Shown here piece after piece: positions 18,210-30,498 of a DNA stretch of 64,000 nt. The notes under the pieces are model-generated. The model searched no databases. It had not been told where the DNA came from and saw only the letters and a list, made by a program, of their open reading frames with translations. This DNA comes from Thalassotalea euphylliae (GTDB taxonomy: Bacteria; Pseudomonadota; Gammaproteobacteria; Enterobacterales; Alteromonadaceae): NCBI RefSeq assembly GCF_003390395.1, contig NZ_QUOV01000001.1, forward strand, positions 1,984,001-2,048,000, read 5' to 3'. The stretch's first letter is position 1. Each line of letters opens with the position of its first letter. The translations under genes and the position numbers were made by a program.

Positions 18210-18926
18210 TTACTTATCTTTTTGTCCCCAGATTTGCTCTGGTTTAAGTTTCAATGTTTTGCGCTCATCTGACTTCATGCTGTCATCGCGTTGATTACTG
18301 GCATTTGGATTCACATAAACTTTACTTTTGTTTGGTCGTGCGCCTTGTTTCGCCAATTTGTCAGTTTTACTCTTTTTATTGGTAACAGCACTTTTGGGCT
18401 TGCCAGCATGCTTATTAGGTTGAGTATTTGCTGAGCTTTCCTGGTGGTCAGCGACAGCAGAGTTTTTGATTGGTCGCTGTTTTTGCTGGATTGCCGTTAA
18501 CAAGTTACGCAATATTTGATCTTTACATTGACGAAAATGTTTGTGATCAGGCTTTCTAAAAAATGCACTTAGTTCAGCTTTACCTAAATTAAAATCAACT
18601 GATTTTAGTAAAGCTAATATATCTTCAGCTTTCAGTGATAAGGCAATTTTTATCTTAGTTAAAATTAAATTATTGCTAAGTTGCTTTTCGTTGACTGGCG
18701 TTTTCCCATCTTTTTTACCGCGATTTTTAACTACCCAGCCATTTAGGAAACCAGCTAATTTTTGATCAGACAGGTTAACTTGATCTTTATCGTCGTCTTT
18801 TCTTAACCAGTTGACTACTTGCTCGGTGGTCACACCAACATCTGCCAGTGCAAAAATGTCGCAAATCTGCTTGTCTGTGAAGTTATAGGTGAAACGCAGT
18901 CGGCGCAGAATATCGTTATTAGTCAC
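18210..18926 (-). CDS. DUF1456 (YehS-like) protein with basic tail
   Basis: Function unknown. Two repeated DUF1456 modules are seen: MTNNDILRRLRFTYNFTDKQ..LRKDD (residues 1-45) and LSNNLILTKIKIALSLKAEDIL..FFRKPDHKHFRQCKDQILRNLL (about 83-145). E. coli YehS is about 155 residues; this protein carries roughly 85 extra C-terminal residues rich in Lys, Asn, Ser and Gln that look disordered and may bind nucleic acid. It is first in a two-gene unit with the GNAT gene. Confidence 0.8.
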   Translation of the reverse strand: MTNNDILRRLRFTYNFTDKQICDIFALADVGVTTEQVVNWLRKDDDKDQVNLSDQKLAGFLNGWVVKNRGKKDGKTPVNEKQLSNNLILTKIKIALSLKAEDILALLKSVDFNLGKAELSAFFRKPDHKHFRQCKDQILRNLLTAIQQKQRPIKNSAVADHQESSANTQPNKHAGKPKSAVTNKKSKTDKLAKQGARPNKSKVYVNPNASNQRDDSMKSDERKTLKLKPEQIWGQKDK

Positions 18927-19039
18927 TCGTTAATCTCATGAAAAGGGTAAACGCGTATTTTAGCATGAAATTGGTGATGCGCGCTTAACTTTGTAGCGCT
19001 ACGATATTTTTACGCTATGGAATTGGATGTAATTAATTA

Positions 19040-19732
19040 TCAAGTACTAGCAACTTCTTTACGTAAATCATAGATACATTTATCGCACTTTGCTTTTAGA
19101 CACTTAGAGAGCTGTTCATGTTCAGTGAACACTTTAGCGACGCTAAAAGAAATCCCTTCTAGCAACTGTGTGTGATTTACAATGGGCATTAATGTGCATT
19201 GGTAAATATGGGGATTATGCACGGTGCTTATGTGAAATGAATCAATACGCAACTGGGTTAGCAGTTTAAGTGCGTTTAGTTTGATGCGTTTTAATTGTTG
19301 AACACAGATATGACTGGTTAAGTCTTCGAAACTATCTACAGGGCCCGCTGCTGGGTTCAAAATAGTGCTTGTGTTATAGCAACTGATTTTCCCGGTGCTG
19401 AAGTGATAGGCGCCAACTAGCACATCAAGTTCAGCAAGGTGCTGCTTAGTATCATTGAACGCATGATTATCTAGCACTTTAATAAAGGCATTTTTACCTG
19501 AATTTACGCTTTGTTCTCGTGTAGTAAAACCTTTTGTGCCATATCGCAGCCAGTCTTCATCAACCGCTAAACTGCGGGCGAGTTTGGTTAAAGAGTGCGA
19601 GCTGATGTTGTCGGTAGCAAACCATTTGTAAATTGATTGTCGGCTAATGTTAGTAAGCCGAGATAACTGCGAAATTGAGATGTTGCGCTCTGCCAACAAC
19701 TTTTTCAGTCGGGAAGAAAACTTATGTGCCAT
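19040..19732 (-). CDS. XRE-family transcriptional regulator with C-terminal sensor region
   Basis: Predicted DNA-binding regulator. The N-terminal Cro/CI helix-turn-helix is clear (SSRLKKLLAERNISISQLS, then ISRQSIYKWF, residues 5-45). Residues 75-230 form an uncharacterised domain, possibly PAS-like, ending in a cysteine cluster CLKAKCDKC that could bind a metal or an iron-sulfur cluster. The ATG at 19732 gives MAHKFSSRL directly before the HTH; upstream codons to 19804 add an unlikely 24-residue leader. It is divergent from the Aer-like receptor, and a palindrome in the gap may be its operator. Confidence 0.82.
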   Translation of the reverse strand: MAHKFSSRLKKLLAERNISISQLSRLTNISRQSIYKWFATDNISSHSLTKLARSLAVDEDWLRYGTKGFTTREQSVNSGKNAFIKVLDNHAFNDTKQHLAELDVLVGAYHFSTGKISCYNTSTILNPAAGPVDSFEDLTSHICVQQLKRIKLNALKLLTQLRIDSFHISTVHNPHIYQCTLMPIVNHTQLLEGISFSVAKVFTEHEQLSKCLKAKCDKCIYDLRKEVAST

Positions 19733-19859
19733 AAACTTCAGGCTAGTACTTTTGCTTATTATTATGATACTCGGCTGCTGGTCGCTAATCTTGATCTGCG
19801 TCAACCTGCTTTGGCTTTTTAGTATAAAATGTAAGGGTTTTCATGGCTTAGACTGTAAG

Positions 19860-19880
19860 GTGTCAAGTTATAGTTGACAC
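19860..19880. promoter_or_regulatory. Palindromic operator candidate between XRE gene and Aer-like gene
   Basis: Perfect inverted repeat GTGTCAA-N7-TTGACAC, with a second shorter dyad TGAC-N4-GTCA at 19894-19905. It lies between the divergent XRE regulator and the Aer-like receptor, where Cro/CI-type proteins usually bind. That the local regulator binds here is inferred. Confidence 0.5.
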
Positions 19881-19945
19881 ATTGGCAGCGATTTGACGAT
19901 TGTCAGATAAATTTACAAGCTAGCGCATCACTTCTACATTATTTA

Positions 19946-21508
19946 ATGGCAGTTGAAAGGATGTCACGAGAAGTAAAGTTAGCCCATGATGACGTACTCA
20001 TATCAGTTACGGATACCGAAAGCCATATCACTTATGCGAACCAAAAGTTTTGTGATATAGCGGGATTTACGGAAGATGAATTAGCCAATCAACCACATAA
20101 TATCGTTCGCCATAGCGAGATGCCCAAAGCGGCGTTTGCCAATATGTGGCAGTATATAGAAAATGGCGAATCATGGATGGGACCGGTTAAAAACCGCTGT
20201 AAAAATGGTGATTACTACTGGGTAAATGCCTTTGTTACGCCGATTAAAGATCAGCAAGGTAAAATTGTTGAATACCAATCGGTACGCACCCAACCTGATC
20301 CAGAGGTTGTCGAACGAGCGAGCAAAACCTATCAACAGCTTAACCAAGATAAGTTGCCAGCCAAATTAAAATTCTGTACTGATGCCACACGCTGGGTGCA
20401 ATGGCTACTGCCGTTAATACTACTCTACTTACTTACATTACCTTTCTTTTTCCCACAACTTACTGCAGCGATGCTACCACTGGTGTTAGTTGTGGCTGCG
20501 ACAGTCGGTGTGTTTTCGTACTGGCGAATAAAATACCGCACCATGGTCAAAGCGACCAAAGAAGTGTACGACAACCCACTGATGAATTATCTATACGCCG
20601 GCACAACTGATGACATAGGCTCAGTGATTTTAGCGTTAAAAATGCGTAAAGCTGAATTAAATGCTGTGGTAGGGCGAGTGTGTGATGTCTCTACTCAGGT
20701 TACCGAAACCGCTAATGATTGCCATCAACTAGGTCAACAAGCATCAACGGCTTGTAGTGAGCAAAACCGTGAAACATCGCAAGTTTCGCAAGCGATAAAA
20801 GAGCTTTCCGACACCATAAACGATATTTCAACTACGGTTAAACAAGGTGCGCAGGCAAGTGAGCAAGGCATGCAACTTTCGCAGCTTAGCCAATCTACCG
20901 TGACGGATATGCTCGGCGCAATCGATGCATTGTCACAACATTTGTCATGTGTTGGCGGCACGATAGAACGATTAATTACCGGTACAAATTCGATCGAAAC
21001 GGTATTGACTGAAATTAGTGGTATTGCGGATCAAACTAATCTACTTGCGTTAAACGCTGCGATTGAAGCAGCACGTGCCGGTGAACAGGGCAGAGGTTTT
21101 TCCGTTGTCGCTGAAGAAGTTCGAGCACTTGCCATTCGCACACAGTCTTCTACGGAAGAGATCAACAGCTTACTGAGCCAAATCAAAACTGAATCTGCAG
21201 GAGCCATCAAGGAAATGAATGAAGGTGGCGATCTTTCTGCGACTTGTGTTGAGTTGGCGACAGCCACAAAACAAGCCCTAACCGACATTAATAATGAAGT
21301 TCATCGGCTTTCAACACACAGTGTCGATATTTCTGTCAATGTTGAGCAGCAAGCAGTGGTGGCTGAACAAATTAGTCATAACTTGCAATCAATTTCTGCA
21401 ATGTCATCTGATACTGACGAACATAGCAAGAGCGCCTGCCAATTGAACCTGAACCTGTTGCACCGAATTAGTGACCAACAGCGCCTAGTTGGCCAGTTTT
21501 TGAATTAA
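19946..21508 (+). CDS. Aer-like PAS methyl-accepting chemotaxis protein
   Basis: Membrane-anchored energy/redox taxis receptor. The PAS domain (about residues 10-115) matches Aer: [32 protein letters not shown] and [19 protein letters not shown], with the family-typical FAD site. A hydrophobic hairpin follows (about 152-192: [17 protein letters not shown] and [14 protein letters not shown]), then a MCP signalling domain with [21 protein letters not shown]. The start is uncertain: TTG 19874, ATG 19946 and ATG 19961 are in frame and none has a good ribosome site. ATG 19946 is given because the operator-like palindrome overlaps the TTG and Aer proteins have short N-termini. Confidence 0.85.
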   Translation: MAVERMSREVKLAHDDVLISVTDTESHITYANQKFCDIAGFTEDELANQPHNIVRHSEMPKAAFANMWQYIENGESWMGPVKNRCKNGDYYWVNAFVTPIKDQQGKIVEYQSVRTQPDPEVVERASKTYQQLNQDKLPAKLKFCTDATRWVQWLLPLILLYLLTLPFFFPQLTAAMLPLVLVVAATVGVFSYWRIKYRTMVKATKEVYDNPLMNYLYAGTTDDIGSVILALKMRKAELNAVVGRVCDVSTQVTETANDCHQLGQQASTACSEQNRETSQVSQAIKELSDTINDISTTVKQGAQASEQGMQLSQLSQSTVTDMLGAIDALSQHLSCVGGTIERLITGTNSIETVLTEISGIADQTNLLALNAAIEAARAGEQGRGFSVVAEEVRALAIRTQSSTEEINSLLSQIKTESAGAIKEMNEGGDLSATCVELATATKQALTDINNEVHRLSTHSVDISVNVEQQAVVAEQISHNLQSISAMSSDTDEHSKSACQLNLNLLHRISDQQRLVGQFLN

Positions 21509-21594
21509 CGTTTGTAAGGCGTTTTATTAGTGCGTTTTTTTGGTACGTTTTTTAGTAATAAAAGTTAAGTTATTCCCTAAGTTCGAGAAGTTCG

Positions 21595-23655
21595 ATGAAT
21601 GAAGTTGTATTAAGTAGTCGTTTCCCTGAATTATTGTCTGATGCTATTGATCCTATGTTGATATTGCGTGGCGAAGACGTGATTGACTGTAATCAGGCGG
21701 CTTTGGATTTCTTTAAATTTGCTAACCGGCGCGAGTGTTTAACTAAGCGACCCTGGGATTTGTCACCAACCTATCAGCCTGACGGGCTACTTTCACTTGA
21801 AAAAGGTTGGCAGAAAATTATGGCTTGCTACCAACACGGTAAGCAGCGATTCTTGTGGTTACACCGAGACATGCAGCAACTTCTGCACTGGGTTGAAGTT
21901 ACTATTGTAAAAATTTCGCACGGTGATAGCAGTTATATTCACGCGACGATTCGTGATGTTGTAAAAACGCAAAGTGATAACGACTCACAATCAAATGAAG
22001 AAGAGGGCACTCAGCTATATCAGATTGATAATGGCTATCGTGAACAGCTCGATTTGGTGAATCCCTATATCCAGCTATTACACGAACATAAAAAGGTGAT
22101 TGATGCTTCTTCGATCGTGTCAAAAACCAGTCCTAAGGGCATTATTACTTACGTTAACAAAAATTTTTGCGAAACCTCCGGTTACCATGAGCGTGAACTT
22201 ATTGGTCAAAGTCACAATATTATTCGCCATCCCGATATGGACGCCGCGGTATTTAAAGATTTATGGCGCACCATAGCGCGCGGTAAAATTTGGCAAGGGG
22301 TGATCAAAAATCGTAAGAAAAATGGTGACACGTATTTAGTGAAAAGCACCATAGCACCGATATTTAATGATAGTGGTCGTATCGCTGAATATATCGCGAT
22401 TAGACAAGATGTTACTGAATTTACAAAACAAAAGTTAGTCATTGAACAACAAACTATTGACCCAATTACCAAAGCAAAAAACTACTCTACTTTACTTAGT
22501 GACATGAGTAGTGAGCTGCAATGTCATATTGCCATTATTGATATTCCTGACTTAGAAGTGATCCAAAACGCTTATGATATTAAAGAGTATTATCGGGTGT
22601 TTGCGCGTGTTGCCTCTCAACTAGCTAGCTTATTGCCAGTCGAAGCAACACTATATCGCCACTCTGGTCGCTCTTTTGCTGTATTGATGCCTAATACCAT
22701 ACTATTTAACGATTTTATTCGCTTTTGCTTAGAATGGCAGAATGAGCTCGAAGAGCGAGACATAGAAACGGCTAACAATTTATTCTCGTTATCTTTTTAC
22801 ATTGGGTTAGCGCAATGGATGCCTGATGCCGACTTGCTCAGCCGAGCACGGATGGCGTTAGTGGGTGGTGATGAGCTGAATCAAAAACTTTCTGTTTTCA
22901 CACAAGGTAGCAACATTCACAGTCGCTTGCTATCCACCATTGATTGGACAAATCGCTTAAAGTCAGCAGTTGCGGGTAATGGCATTGTCATTTTTGGTCA
23001 GAAAATAGTGAATCAGCAACACGACTATTATTCCACCGAAGTACTTATGCGCTATTTTGACCCAGACAAGCAGCATTATGTCTCACCAATCGAATTTTTA
23101 GGTTATGCCAAACGTTCAAAAGTTTACCCAAGCCTGTCACGTGTGGTGATTGAAAAAGCGTTTGAATATTTTGCCAGCAAGCAGCAACGCTTTTCGCTGA
23201 ACTTATCAAAAGCGGATATCTCCGATCGGTTTACTGCAAATTTAATACTTTCATTACTAGACAAATACCAACTCGGCAAAAACGTGATTATCGAGCTTGT
23301 TGAGTCGGAGAATTATGAGCTAGATGATCAAAAGTTTGCTGATTTCCTCGTCAAGCTAAAAGCGCACCAATGTCAGATTGCGATTGACGACTTTGGCTCA
23401 GGCTACTCTAACTTTGAATATTTAACCCGCTTACCCGTCGATATTATTAAAATTGATGGTTCACTAATAAAGCAGATAGCGACGAATCAAAAGCATCAAG
23501 TTATTGTGAATACCATAGTGAACTTCTGTCACTCACTGGATATTAAAGTAGTGGCGGAATACGTTGCCAACGAACAGGTGTTAGACAAAGTGAAAGAGTT
23601 TGGCGTGGATATGTACCAAGGCTATCACTTCCATCAACCGGAAAGATTGCATTAA
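21595..23655 (+). CDS. PAS-PAS-degenerate GGDEF-EAL phosphodiesterase
   Basis: Predicted c-di-GMP phosphodiesterase with sensory input. Order: a PAS near 10-115, an Aer-like PAS near 175-285 (ITYVNKNFCETSGY, HNIIRHPDMDAAVF), a degenerate GGDEF near 290-455 whose active motif reads SGRSF (357-361), and an EAL domain from about 465. The EAL signature is EVL (Glu482); the other catalytic positions look intact (LNLS, ELVES, DDFGSG at 598-603, IKIDG, VVAEYV, QGYHF), so hydrolysis is likely and cyclase activity is not. The second PAS resembles that of the Aer-like receptor 86 bp upstream, and both probably respond to related signals. Confidence 0.9.
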   Translation: MNEVVLSSRFPELLSDAIDPMLILRGEDVIDCNQAALDFFKFANRRECLTKRPWDLSPTYQPDGLLSLEKGWQKIMACYQHGKQRFLWLHRDMQQLLHWVEVTIVKISHGDSSYIHATIRDVVKTQSDNDSQSNEEEGTQLYQIDNGYREQLDLVNPYIQLLHEHKKVIDASSIVSKTSPKGIITYVNKNFCETSGYHERELIGQSHNIIRHPDMDAAVFKDLWRTIARGKIWQGVIKNRKKNGDTYLVKSTIAPIFNDSGRIAEYIAIRQDVTEFTKQKLVIEQQTIDPITKAKNYSTLLSDMSSELQCHIAIIDIPDLEVIQNAYDIKEYYRVFARVASQLASLLPVEATLYRHSGRSFAVLMPNTILFNDFIRFCLEWQNELEERDIETANNLFSLSFYIGLAQWMPDADLLSRARMALVGGDELNQKLSVFTQGSNIHSRLLSTIDWTNRLKSAVAGNGIVIFGQKIVNQQHDYYSTEVLMRYFDPDKQHYVSPIEFLGYAKRSKVYPSLSRVVIEKAFEYFASKQQRFSLNLSKADISDRFTANLILSLLDKYQLGKNVIIELVESENYELDDQKFADFLVKLKAHQCQIAIDDFGSGYSNFEYLTRLPVDIIKIDGSLIKQIATNQKHQVIVNTIVNFCHSLDIKVVAEYVANEQVLDKVKEFGVDMYQGYHFHQPERLH

Positions 23656-23683
23656 TGTACTAAATTTAGAACAAACTCATCCG

Positions 23684-23711
23684 AATAGGGAATAGGGAAT
23701 AGGGAATAGGG
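23684..23711 (+). repeat. Four tandem AATAGGG units
   Basis: Four perfect 7-bp copies of AATAGGG in the 272-bp gap between the EAL gene and the convergent MCP gene. The rest of this gap holds a 7-bp inverted repeat GGAGCCG / CGGCTCC (23813-23819, 23832-23838) without a T-run, and no gene. Confidence 0.9.
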
Positions 23712-23927
23712 TACATTGCAATTGAGGCGGTGAAACATAACCTCTCTTATTGAATAGGTCATATTCTGAGTATGAGCTAGTACAATTGAAAAAGTTGTCA
23801 TAGAAGAATTCTGGAGCCGACATTACCTTGCCGGCTCCGTAGGTATTTGGCTCTTGTTAGGGGCCGCAATCAAACTAGATTGTGAATCTATCGCCTTTAC
23901 TTGTTAAAGTTACCCTAATGAGAGATT

Positions 23928-25925
23928 TTATAGTTTGAACCTTTCTAACATAACTCTTAGCTCGTTTGCTGAGCTTGTTAAGTTATTTGTTTCCTTTGCA
24001 TTCAAGGTTGAAATATCAACAGATTGCTGGATTACTTTGTCTATTTCAGCCACACCTTGATTAATAAAGTTCACTCCTTGAGCTTGCTCGTTATTGGCAT
24101 TAGAAATATCTGACATAAGCGATGCAGTTTCGTTTATTTGGCTATAGATCTGTTGCAACGCATCCGATGTTTGCTCCGCAATTTGATTACCTGTTGCTGT
24201 TTTCGCTGTAGACATAGCAACTAGCTTTTTGGTTTCCTCTGCAGCTTGTGTGCTTCTTGCTGCTAATCCTCTTACTTCGTCGGCTACAACGGCGAAGCCA
24301 CGACCTTGCTCACCAGCTCTTGCTGCCTCAATAGCAGCGTTTAGCGCCAGCAAATTGGTTTGAGCGGCAATTTCATCAATTGTATTAATAAAGTTAGAAA
24401 TACTTTGACCTGCTGAGTCTATTTCGAACATCGCTTCTGTCATTTGCTGCATCTTGTCTCGGCCAGTTTGTGCAAATTGCTTTGCGTTATTGGCTAGTTC
24501 AGTCGCCTTTTCGGCATTGGTCGCATTTAAATTGGTTTGCGTCGAAAGCTCCTCTAAAGACGAGGATATTTGTTCCAGCGATGTTGCTTGATTAGTCATT
24601 CCTAACGCTAGGTCATCACTGTTTTTCAACACCACATTACTGGCTGAGCTAATGTTGGCGCTAGAGGTTTGAACTTGAGAGATGACGTCGTGCAATTGTT
24701 CTGTCATGGTTTGCAGAGACTGGCCAAGATTATCTTTGCTTGACGATAAATTGATATTCTTCGATAAATCGCCTTCGGCAATCTTAGCAGCTAATTGAGC
24801 TTTGTCTCTCAATCGCTCTACCATAGTGATTATGGCTGAATACAGGCTGTCAGGTGCCGAATTGTTTTTTGGTAAATTAAGATCAAGCTCACCGTCGGCA
24901 ACTCGTTGAGCCACAGAAATTACTTCTTTAGGCTCACCGCCCATCTGATTCAGAATCAGCTTGGTAACGATAATTGAAGCAAATATGCCAATAATGATTG
25001 AAATAACAACAATGACTTCGATTAATAGAATAGAGTTTTCATTCGCGGCAACTAGTTCAGGCCCTAATGTGTCCTGCACCGACTTAATATCTAGTTTTAC
25101 GTTTTCAACTTTTCTGGCGACTTCAGGTCCTATCTTATCTAAGCTATTGGTGATAATGCTGTTGCGTTGAAGAATGATGTCGACAACTTTTAGAAAAGTT
25201 TCGTAATATTCAGCGGTTAATTTCTGGGTATTAGCTAACAGTTCCCTTCGTGTAAGGTTTTGCAACTCCGAATCTAAAATCTCTAACTCTTTGTTTAGGT
25301 CGGCAAATTCACTTTTAACCCTATCTACGTCGGATAATTCATTAGTGTTTAGAAACTTACCCGCGTACAAACGCGCTAGTAGTAAGCTTCGAGTCGCCAA
25401 GGATGCCCCGTAGGCAGCGACCATATCACCATCTTCTCTAGCCGATTTGAGTATCCTAGTGAGGTTTTGCTCTGCTTCAGGCCCCTTAACATCAAGTACC
25501 TGCTTCACTAATTGATGACGCTCTCCAATAAGAGAAACGACCTGTTCAAAGCTGTCATGATAAAGCGTTAAACTATTGTCTACCTCGTCAATTGCTCTGG
25601 CTCTATTTGGCTGATTGATTTCTCGCTGCGCATCTTGCATAAAGCTCTGAGTTTTTTGCCAATATTCTTCGAACTGCTGCTTATCTTTATCTGAGTTAGT
25701 GATAATAAAGTCTTTAACATTCATCCTTACCATTAACATGTTGGCTTGGACTCGACCTGATAAGTTCGTATCTCTGGCCATTTCACGATAGCCAGTAAAC
25801 CCTTCTGTTGCATTTTGCAGGGCAAAGTAGGAGATAACACCTACTACCGCAATAAGCGTTAAAACAACTCCAAAGCCCGTATACAACTTTTGTGCTAGTG
25901 TTAGTTGCTGATATTTGTTCATCAA
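23928..25925 (-). CDS. Methyl-accepting chemotaxis protein with long helical periplasmic sensor
   Basis: Transmembrane chemoreceptor of 665 residues. TM1 is about 16-36 and TM2 about 299-321. The 260-residue periplasmic region is nearly all helical, the size and style of the helical bimodular (HBM) sensor of McpS-type receptors that bind organic acids; the ligand here is unknown. A HAMP domain follows ([21 protein letters not shown]), then the signalling domain with tip [21 protein letters not shown] and [15 protein letters not shown]. No CheR-type pentapeptide is seen at the C-terminus (VMLERFKL). It is monocistronic. Confidence 0.9.
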   Translation of the reverse strand: MMNKYQQLTLAQKLYTGFGVVLTLIAVVGVISYFALQNATEGFTGYREMARDTNLSGRVQANMLMVRMNVKDFIITNSDKDKQQFEEYWQKTQSFMQDAQREINQPNRARAIDEVDNSLTLYHDSFEQVVSLIGERHQLVKQVLDVKGPEAEQNLTRILKSAREDGDMVAAYGASLATRSLLLARLYAGKFLNTNELSDVDRVKSEFADLNKELEILDSELQNLTRRELLANTQKLTAEYYETFLKVVDIILQRNSIITNSLDKIGPEVARKVENVKLDIKSVQDTLGPELVAANENSILLIEVIVVISIIIGIFASIIVTKLILNQMGGEPKEVISVAQRVADGELDLNLPKNNSAPDSLYSAIITMVERLRDKAQLAAKIAEGDLSKNINLSSSKDNLGQSLQTMTEQLHDVISQVQTSSANISSASNVVLKNSDDLALGMTNQATSLEQISSSLEELSTQTNLNATNAEKATELANNAKQFAQTGRDKMQQMTEAMFEIDSAGQSISNFINTIDEIAAQTNLLALNAAIEAARAGEQGRGFAVVADEVRGLAARSTQAAEETKKLVAMSTAKTATGNQIAEQTSDALQQIYSQINETASLMSDISNANNEQAQGVNFINQGVAEIDKVIQQSVDISTLNAKETNNLTSSANELRVMLERFKL

Positions 25926-27657
<1,732 letters not shown>

Positions 27658-27668
27658 GGCGAGCGATA

Positions 27669-30086
27669 ATGAAATTTAGTGAATCTTGGTTAAGAGAGTG
27701 GGTTAACCCAGAGAGTACTTCTGACGAGTTAGCGCACCAAATTACAATGGCTGGCCTTGAAGTTGACGGCGTTGACCCAGTTGCGGGTGAGTTCTCAGGC
27801 GTGGTTGTTGGTGAAGTAGTTGAATGTGGTCAACACCCAGATGCAGACAAACTGCAAGTCACCAAAATTAACGTTGGTGATGCCAGCACTGACGGCGAAT
27901 TATTAGATATTGTTTGTGGCGCGAAAAACTGTCGCTTAGGTCTTAAAGTGGCTGTTGCTATGGTTGGCGCTGTGCTACCGGGCAACTTCAAAATTAAGAA
28001 AGCGAAACTTCGCGGTCAACCTTCATTTGGTATGCTGTGTTCAGAGTCTGAACTAGGCATGGCAGAAAGCGCCGATGGTATTATTGAATTGCCAGCTGAT
28101 GCGCCAATCGGCACCGATATTCGTGATTACTTAGACTTAAACGATAACACGATTGATGTTGATTTAACCGCTAACCGTGGTGACTGTTTAGGTATTAAAG
28201 GTTTAGCGCGTGAAGTAGGTGTACTTAACAGCTTAGCTGTTACTGAGCCTGCTATTGAGCCAGTACCTGCGACGATTGAAGATACCCGCGAAATTAACTT
28301 ATCAGCACCAGCTGCGTGCCCGCGCTACTTAGGTCGTGTCATTAAAGGCATTAACCTTGACGCAACAACACCACTTTGGATGGTAGAAAAGCTGCGTCGC
28401 TGTGGTGTGCGTTCAAATGACCCTGTGGTAGATGTCACTAACTATGTATTACTTGAGTTAGGTCACCCAATGCACGCTTTCGATTTAGCAAAAATCGATG
28501 GCGCAATTGATGTACGTTTTGCGAACAAAGAAGAAAAGCTAGTTTTATTAGACGAAAACGAAGTGACGCTTTCGGAAGAGACCTTAGTTATCGCTGATAC
28601 TGGTTCTGAAGGTAAAGACGGCAAGTCACTAGCGATGGCAGGTATCTTCGGTGGTCTTCACTCTGGCGTAGCTGAAGGTAGTAAAGATATTTTCCTAGAA
28701 AGTGCCTTCTTTGCACCATTGGCGATTCTTGGTAAAGCACGTCAATACGGTTTGCACACTGATGCGTCACACCGCTATGAGCGTGGTGTTGATCCTGAGC
28801 TTCAACGCAATGCGATGGAGCGTGCAACTCAGTTACTTCTTGAGATTGTTGGCGGTCAAGCTGGCCCAATCGTTGAAGCAAAATCTGACGAGCATATTCC
28901 TCAGCCACGCCAAGTAAGCCTTCGCCGTGCGAAATTAGACCAACGTATCGGTTTACACATTGAAGATGACAAAGTTTCTGAAATTCTAACTCGCTTAGGT
29001 TTCACAGTTGCGTTCGCGAACGATGTTTGGGAAGTAACTGTACCGGGTTACCGTTTCGATATTTCAATTGAAGTGGATTTAATTGAAGAAGTGGCGCGGA
29101 TTTTTGGTTACAACAATATTCCAAATGTTGCGCCGCAAGCATCACTTTCAATGCGCAAGCACAGCGAAGGTAAGTTAGGTCTAACTAAACTGCGCCAAGC
29201 GCTGATTAATCGCGGTTACCAAGAAGCGATCACTTACAGCTTTGTTGATCCGAAAGTACAAGCTTTGCTACATCCTAACCAAGAAGTAATGACGCTACCG
29301 CATCCAATTTCATCAGAAATGTCGGTGATGCGTTTAAGCCTGTGGACCGGTTTATTACAAGCGGTAACTTATAACCAAAACCGTCAGCAAGGTCGTGTTC
29401 GTTTGTTTGAAACAGGTCTGCGTTTTATTCCTGACGAAAGTGCAGAAAACGGTGTACGCCAACAACAAATGATCGCAGGTGTAATCTCAGGCTCACAAAA
29501 CCAAGAGCACTGGAACTTAGCCAAAGTAGCCGCTGATTTCTTCGATATCAAAGGTGATGTTGAAGCTATGTTAGCAGTGACTGGTAAAGGCGCTGAGTTT
29601 GAATTTTCAAAAGCAGAAATTGATGCATTACACCCAGGTCAAACAGCGGCAGTTCACAAAGATGGCGAGCTAGTTGGTTACCTTGGTACCTTACATCCTG
29701 AATTAGAAAGAAAATTAGGATTAAACGGCCGTACTCTAGTGTTTGAATTATTGTTAGACGCTGTTCTAACCTTAAATGTACCTGAAGCTCGCGATATTTC
29801 TCGCTTCCCAGCCAACCGTCGCGACATCGCGGTTGTGGTTGAAGAGCAAGTTGAAGCAAATAATGTGTTACAACTCATTGAAAAGGTTGGCGGAAATAAT
29901 TTAGTTGATCTAAACTTGTTCGATGTATACACAGGCAAAGGTATCGAACCTGGCTTTAAGAGTTTAGCGATTGCAATGACCTTGCAAGACGTTGAGAAAA
30001 CTCTTGAAGAAAAAGATATAACAGAAGTTGTTAATCGGGTTGTTGATACATTAAAAACTGAACTAAATGCATCACTGAGGGATTAA
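27669..30086 (+). CDS. pheT: Phenylalanyl-tRNA synthetase beta subunit
   Basis: Structural, editing and tRNA-binding subunit of PheRS. The 805 residues show the usual order: [12 protein letters not shown] start, an EMAP/OB tRNA-binding domain (about 40-150, [15 protein letters not shown]), the B3/B4 editing domain, B5 (about 405-470), the class II-like core with a conserved SFVDPK segment, and a C-terminal FDX-ACB anticodon-binding domain ([14 protein letters not shown]). It is ten residues longer than the E. coli protein. Coupled to pheS, with ihfA starting 3 bp after the stop. Confidence 0.97.
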   Translation: MKFSESWLREWVNPESTSDELAHQITMAGLEVDGVDPVAGEFSGVVVGEVVECGQHPDADKLQVTKINVGDASTDGELLDIVCGAKNCRLGLKVAVAMVGAVLPGNFKIKKAKLRGQPSFGMLCSESELGMAESADGIIELPADAPIGTDIRDYLDLNDNTIDVDLTANRGDCLGIKGLAREVGVLNSLAVTEPAIEPVPATIEDTREINLSAPAACPRYLGRVIKGINLDATTPLWMVEKLRRCGVRSNDPVVDVTNYVLLELGHPMHAFDLAKIDGAIDVRFANKEEKLVLLDENEVTLSEETLVIADTGSEGKDGKSLAMAGIFGGLHSGVAEGSKDIFLESAFFAPLAILGKARQYGLHTDASHRYERGVDPELQRNAMERATQLLLEIVGGQAGPIVEAKSDEHIPQPRQVSLRRAKLDQRIGLHIEDDKVSEILTRLGFTVAFANDVWEVTVPGYRFDISIEVDLIEEVARIFGYNNIPNVAPQASLSMRKHSEGKLGLTKLRQALINRGYQEAITYSFVDPKVQALLHPNQEVMTLPHPISSEMSVMRLSLWTGLLQAVTYNQNRQQGRVRLFETGLRFIPDESAENGVRQQQMIAGVISGSQNQEHWNLAKVAADFFDIKGDVEAMLAVTGKGAEFEFSKAEIDALHPGQTAAVHKDGELVGYLGTLHPELERKLGLNGRTLVFELLLDAVLTLNVPEARDISRFPANRRDIAVVVEEQVEANNVLQLIEKVGGNNLVDLNLFDVYTGKGIEPGFKSLAIAMTLQDVEKTLEEKDITEVVNRVVDTLKTELNASLRD

Positions 30087-30089
30087 GCA

Positions 30090-30380
30090 ATGGCGCTAAC
30101 CAAAGCAGAAATCGCAGAACACCTATATGAAAAGGTCGGGTTGAGCAAACGCGATGCTAAAGATATGGTTGAGATATTCTTCGAAGAAATTCGAGAAACT
30201 CTTGAAGAAGGTGAGCAGGTTAAATTATCAGGCTTTGGCAACTTTGACTTAAGAGAGAAAAGTGAACGTCCTGGCAGAAACCCTAAGACTGGTGAAGATA
30301 TTCCTATCTCTGCCCGTAAAGTGGTTACCTTTAGACCAGGTCAAAAACTTAAGAGTCGTGTTGAAGACGGCAACGAGTAA
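30090..30380 (+). CDS. ihfA: Integration host factor alpha subunit
   Basis: DNA-bending nucleoid protein that pairs with IhfB; used in promoter architecture, replication and recombination. 96 residues: [45 protein letters not shown] and the DNA-binding arm with [29 protein letters not shown] (each cited in part). It starts 3 bp after pheT, so translation is probably coupled, the same order as pheST-ihfA in enterics. A terminator follows. Confidence 0.97.
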   Translation: MALTKAEIAEHLYEKVGLSKRDAKDMVEIFFEEIRETLEEGEQVKLSGFGNFDLREKSERPGRNPKTGEDIPISARKVVTFRPGQKLKSRVEDGNE

Positions 30381-30433
30381 AGTTTGCTATTGGCTGCAAG
30401 ATAAATTACCTTTAACTTGTTGCTAGCGAAGAC

Positions 30434-30464
30434 AAAAAATCGAGGCTTAGGCCTCGATTTTTTT
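30434..30464. terminator. Bidirectional terminator after ihfA
   Basis: Stem ATCGAGGC / GCCTCGAT with loop TTAG, flanked by six A and seven T. It lies between ihfA (+) and the convergent DUF2937 gene (-). Confidence 0.92.
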
Positions 30465-30498
30465 ATGCATGAATTTTTTTGAATGCGATTGATTAACG

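Noticed and set aside
19874..19945. TTG start giving a 24-residue longer Aer-like receptor
   Set aside because: It overlaps the operator-like palindrome, its only ribosome-site candidate is 13 nt away, and Aer proteins lack such an N-terminal extension.
23813..23838. GGAGCCG/CGGCTCC hairpin as terminator for the EAL or MCP gene
   Set aside because: No T-run on either strand and an 12-nt loop; kept only as an inverted repeat.
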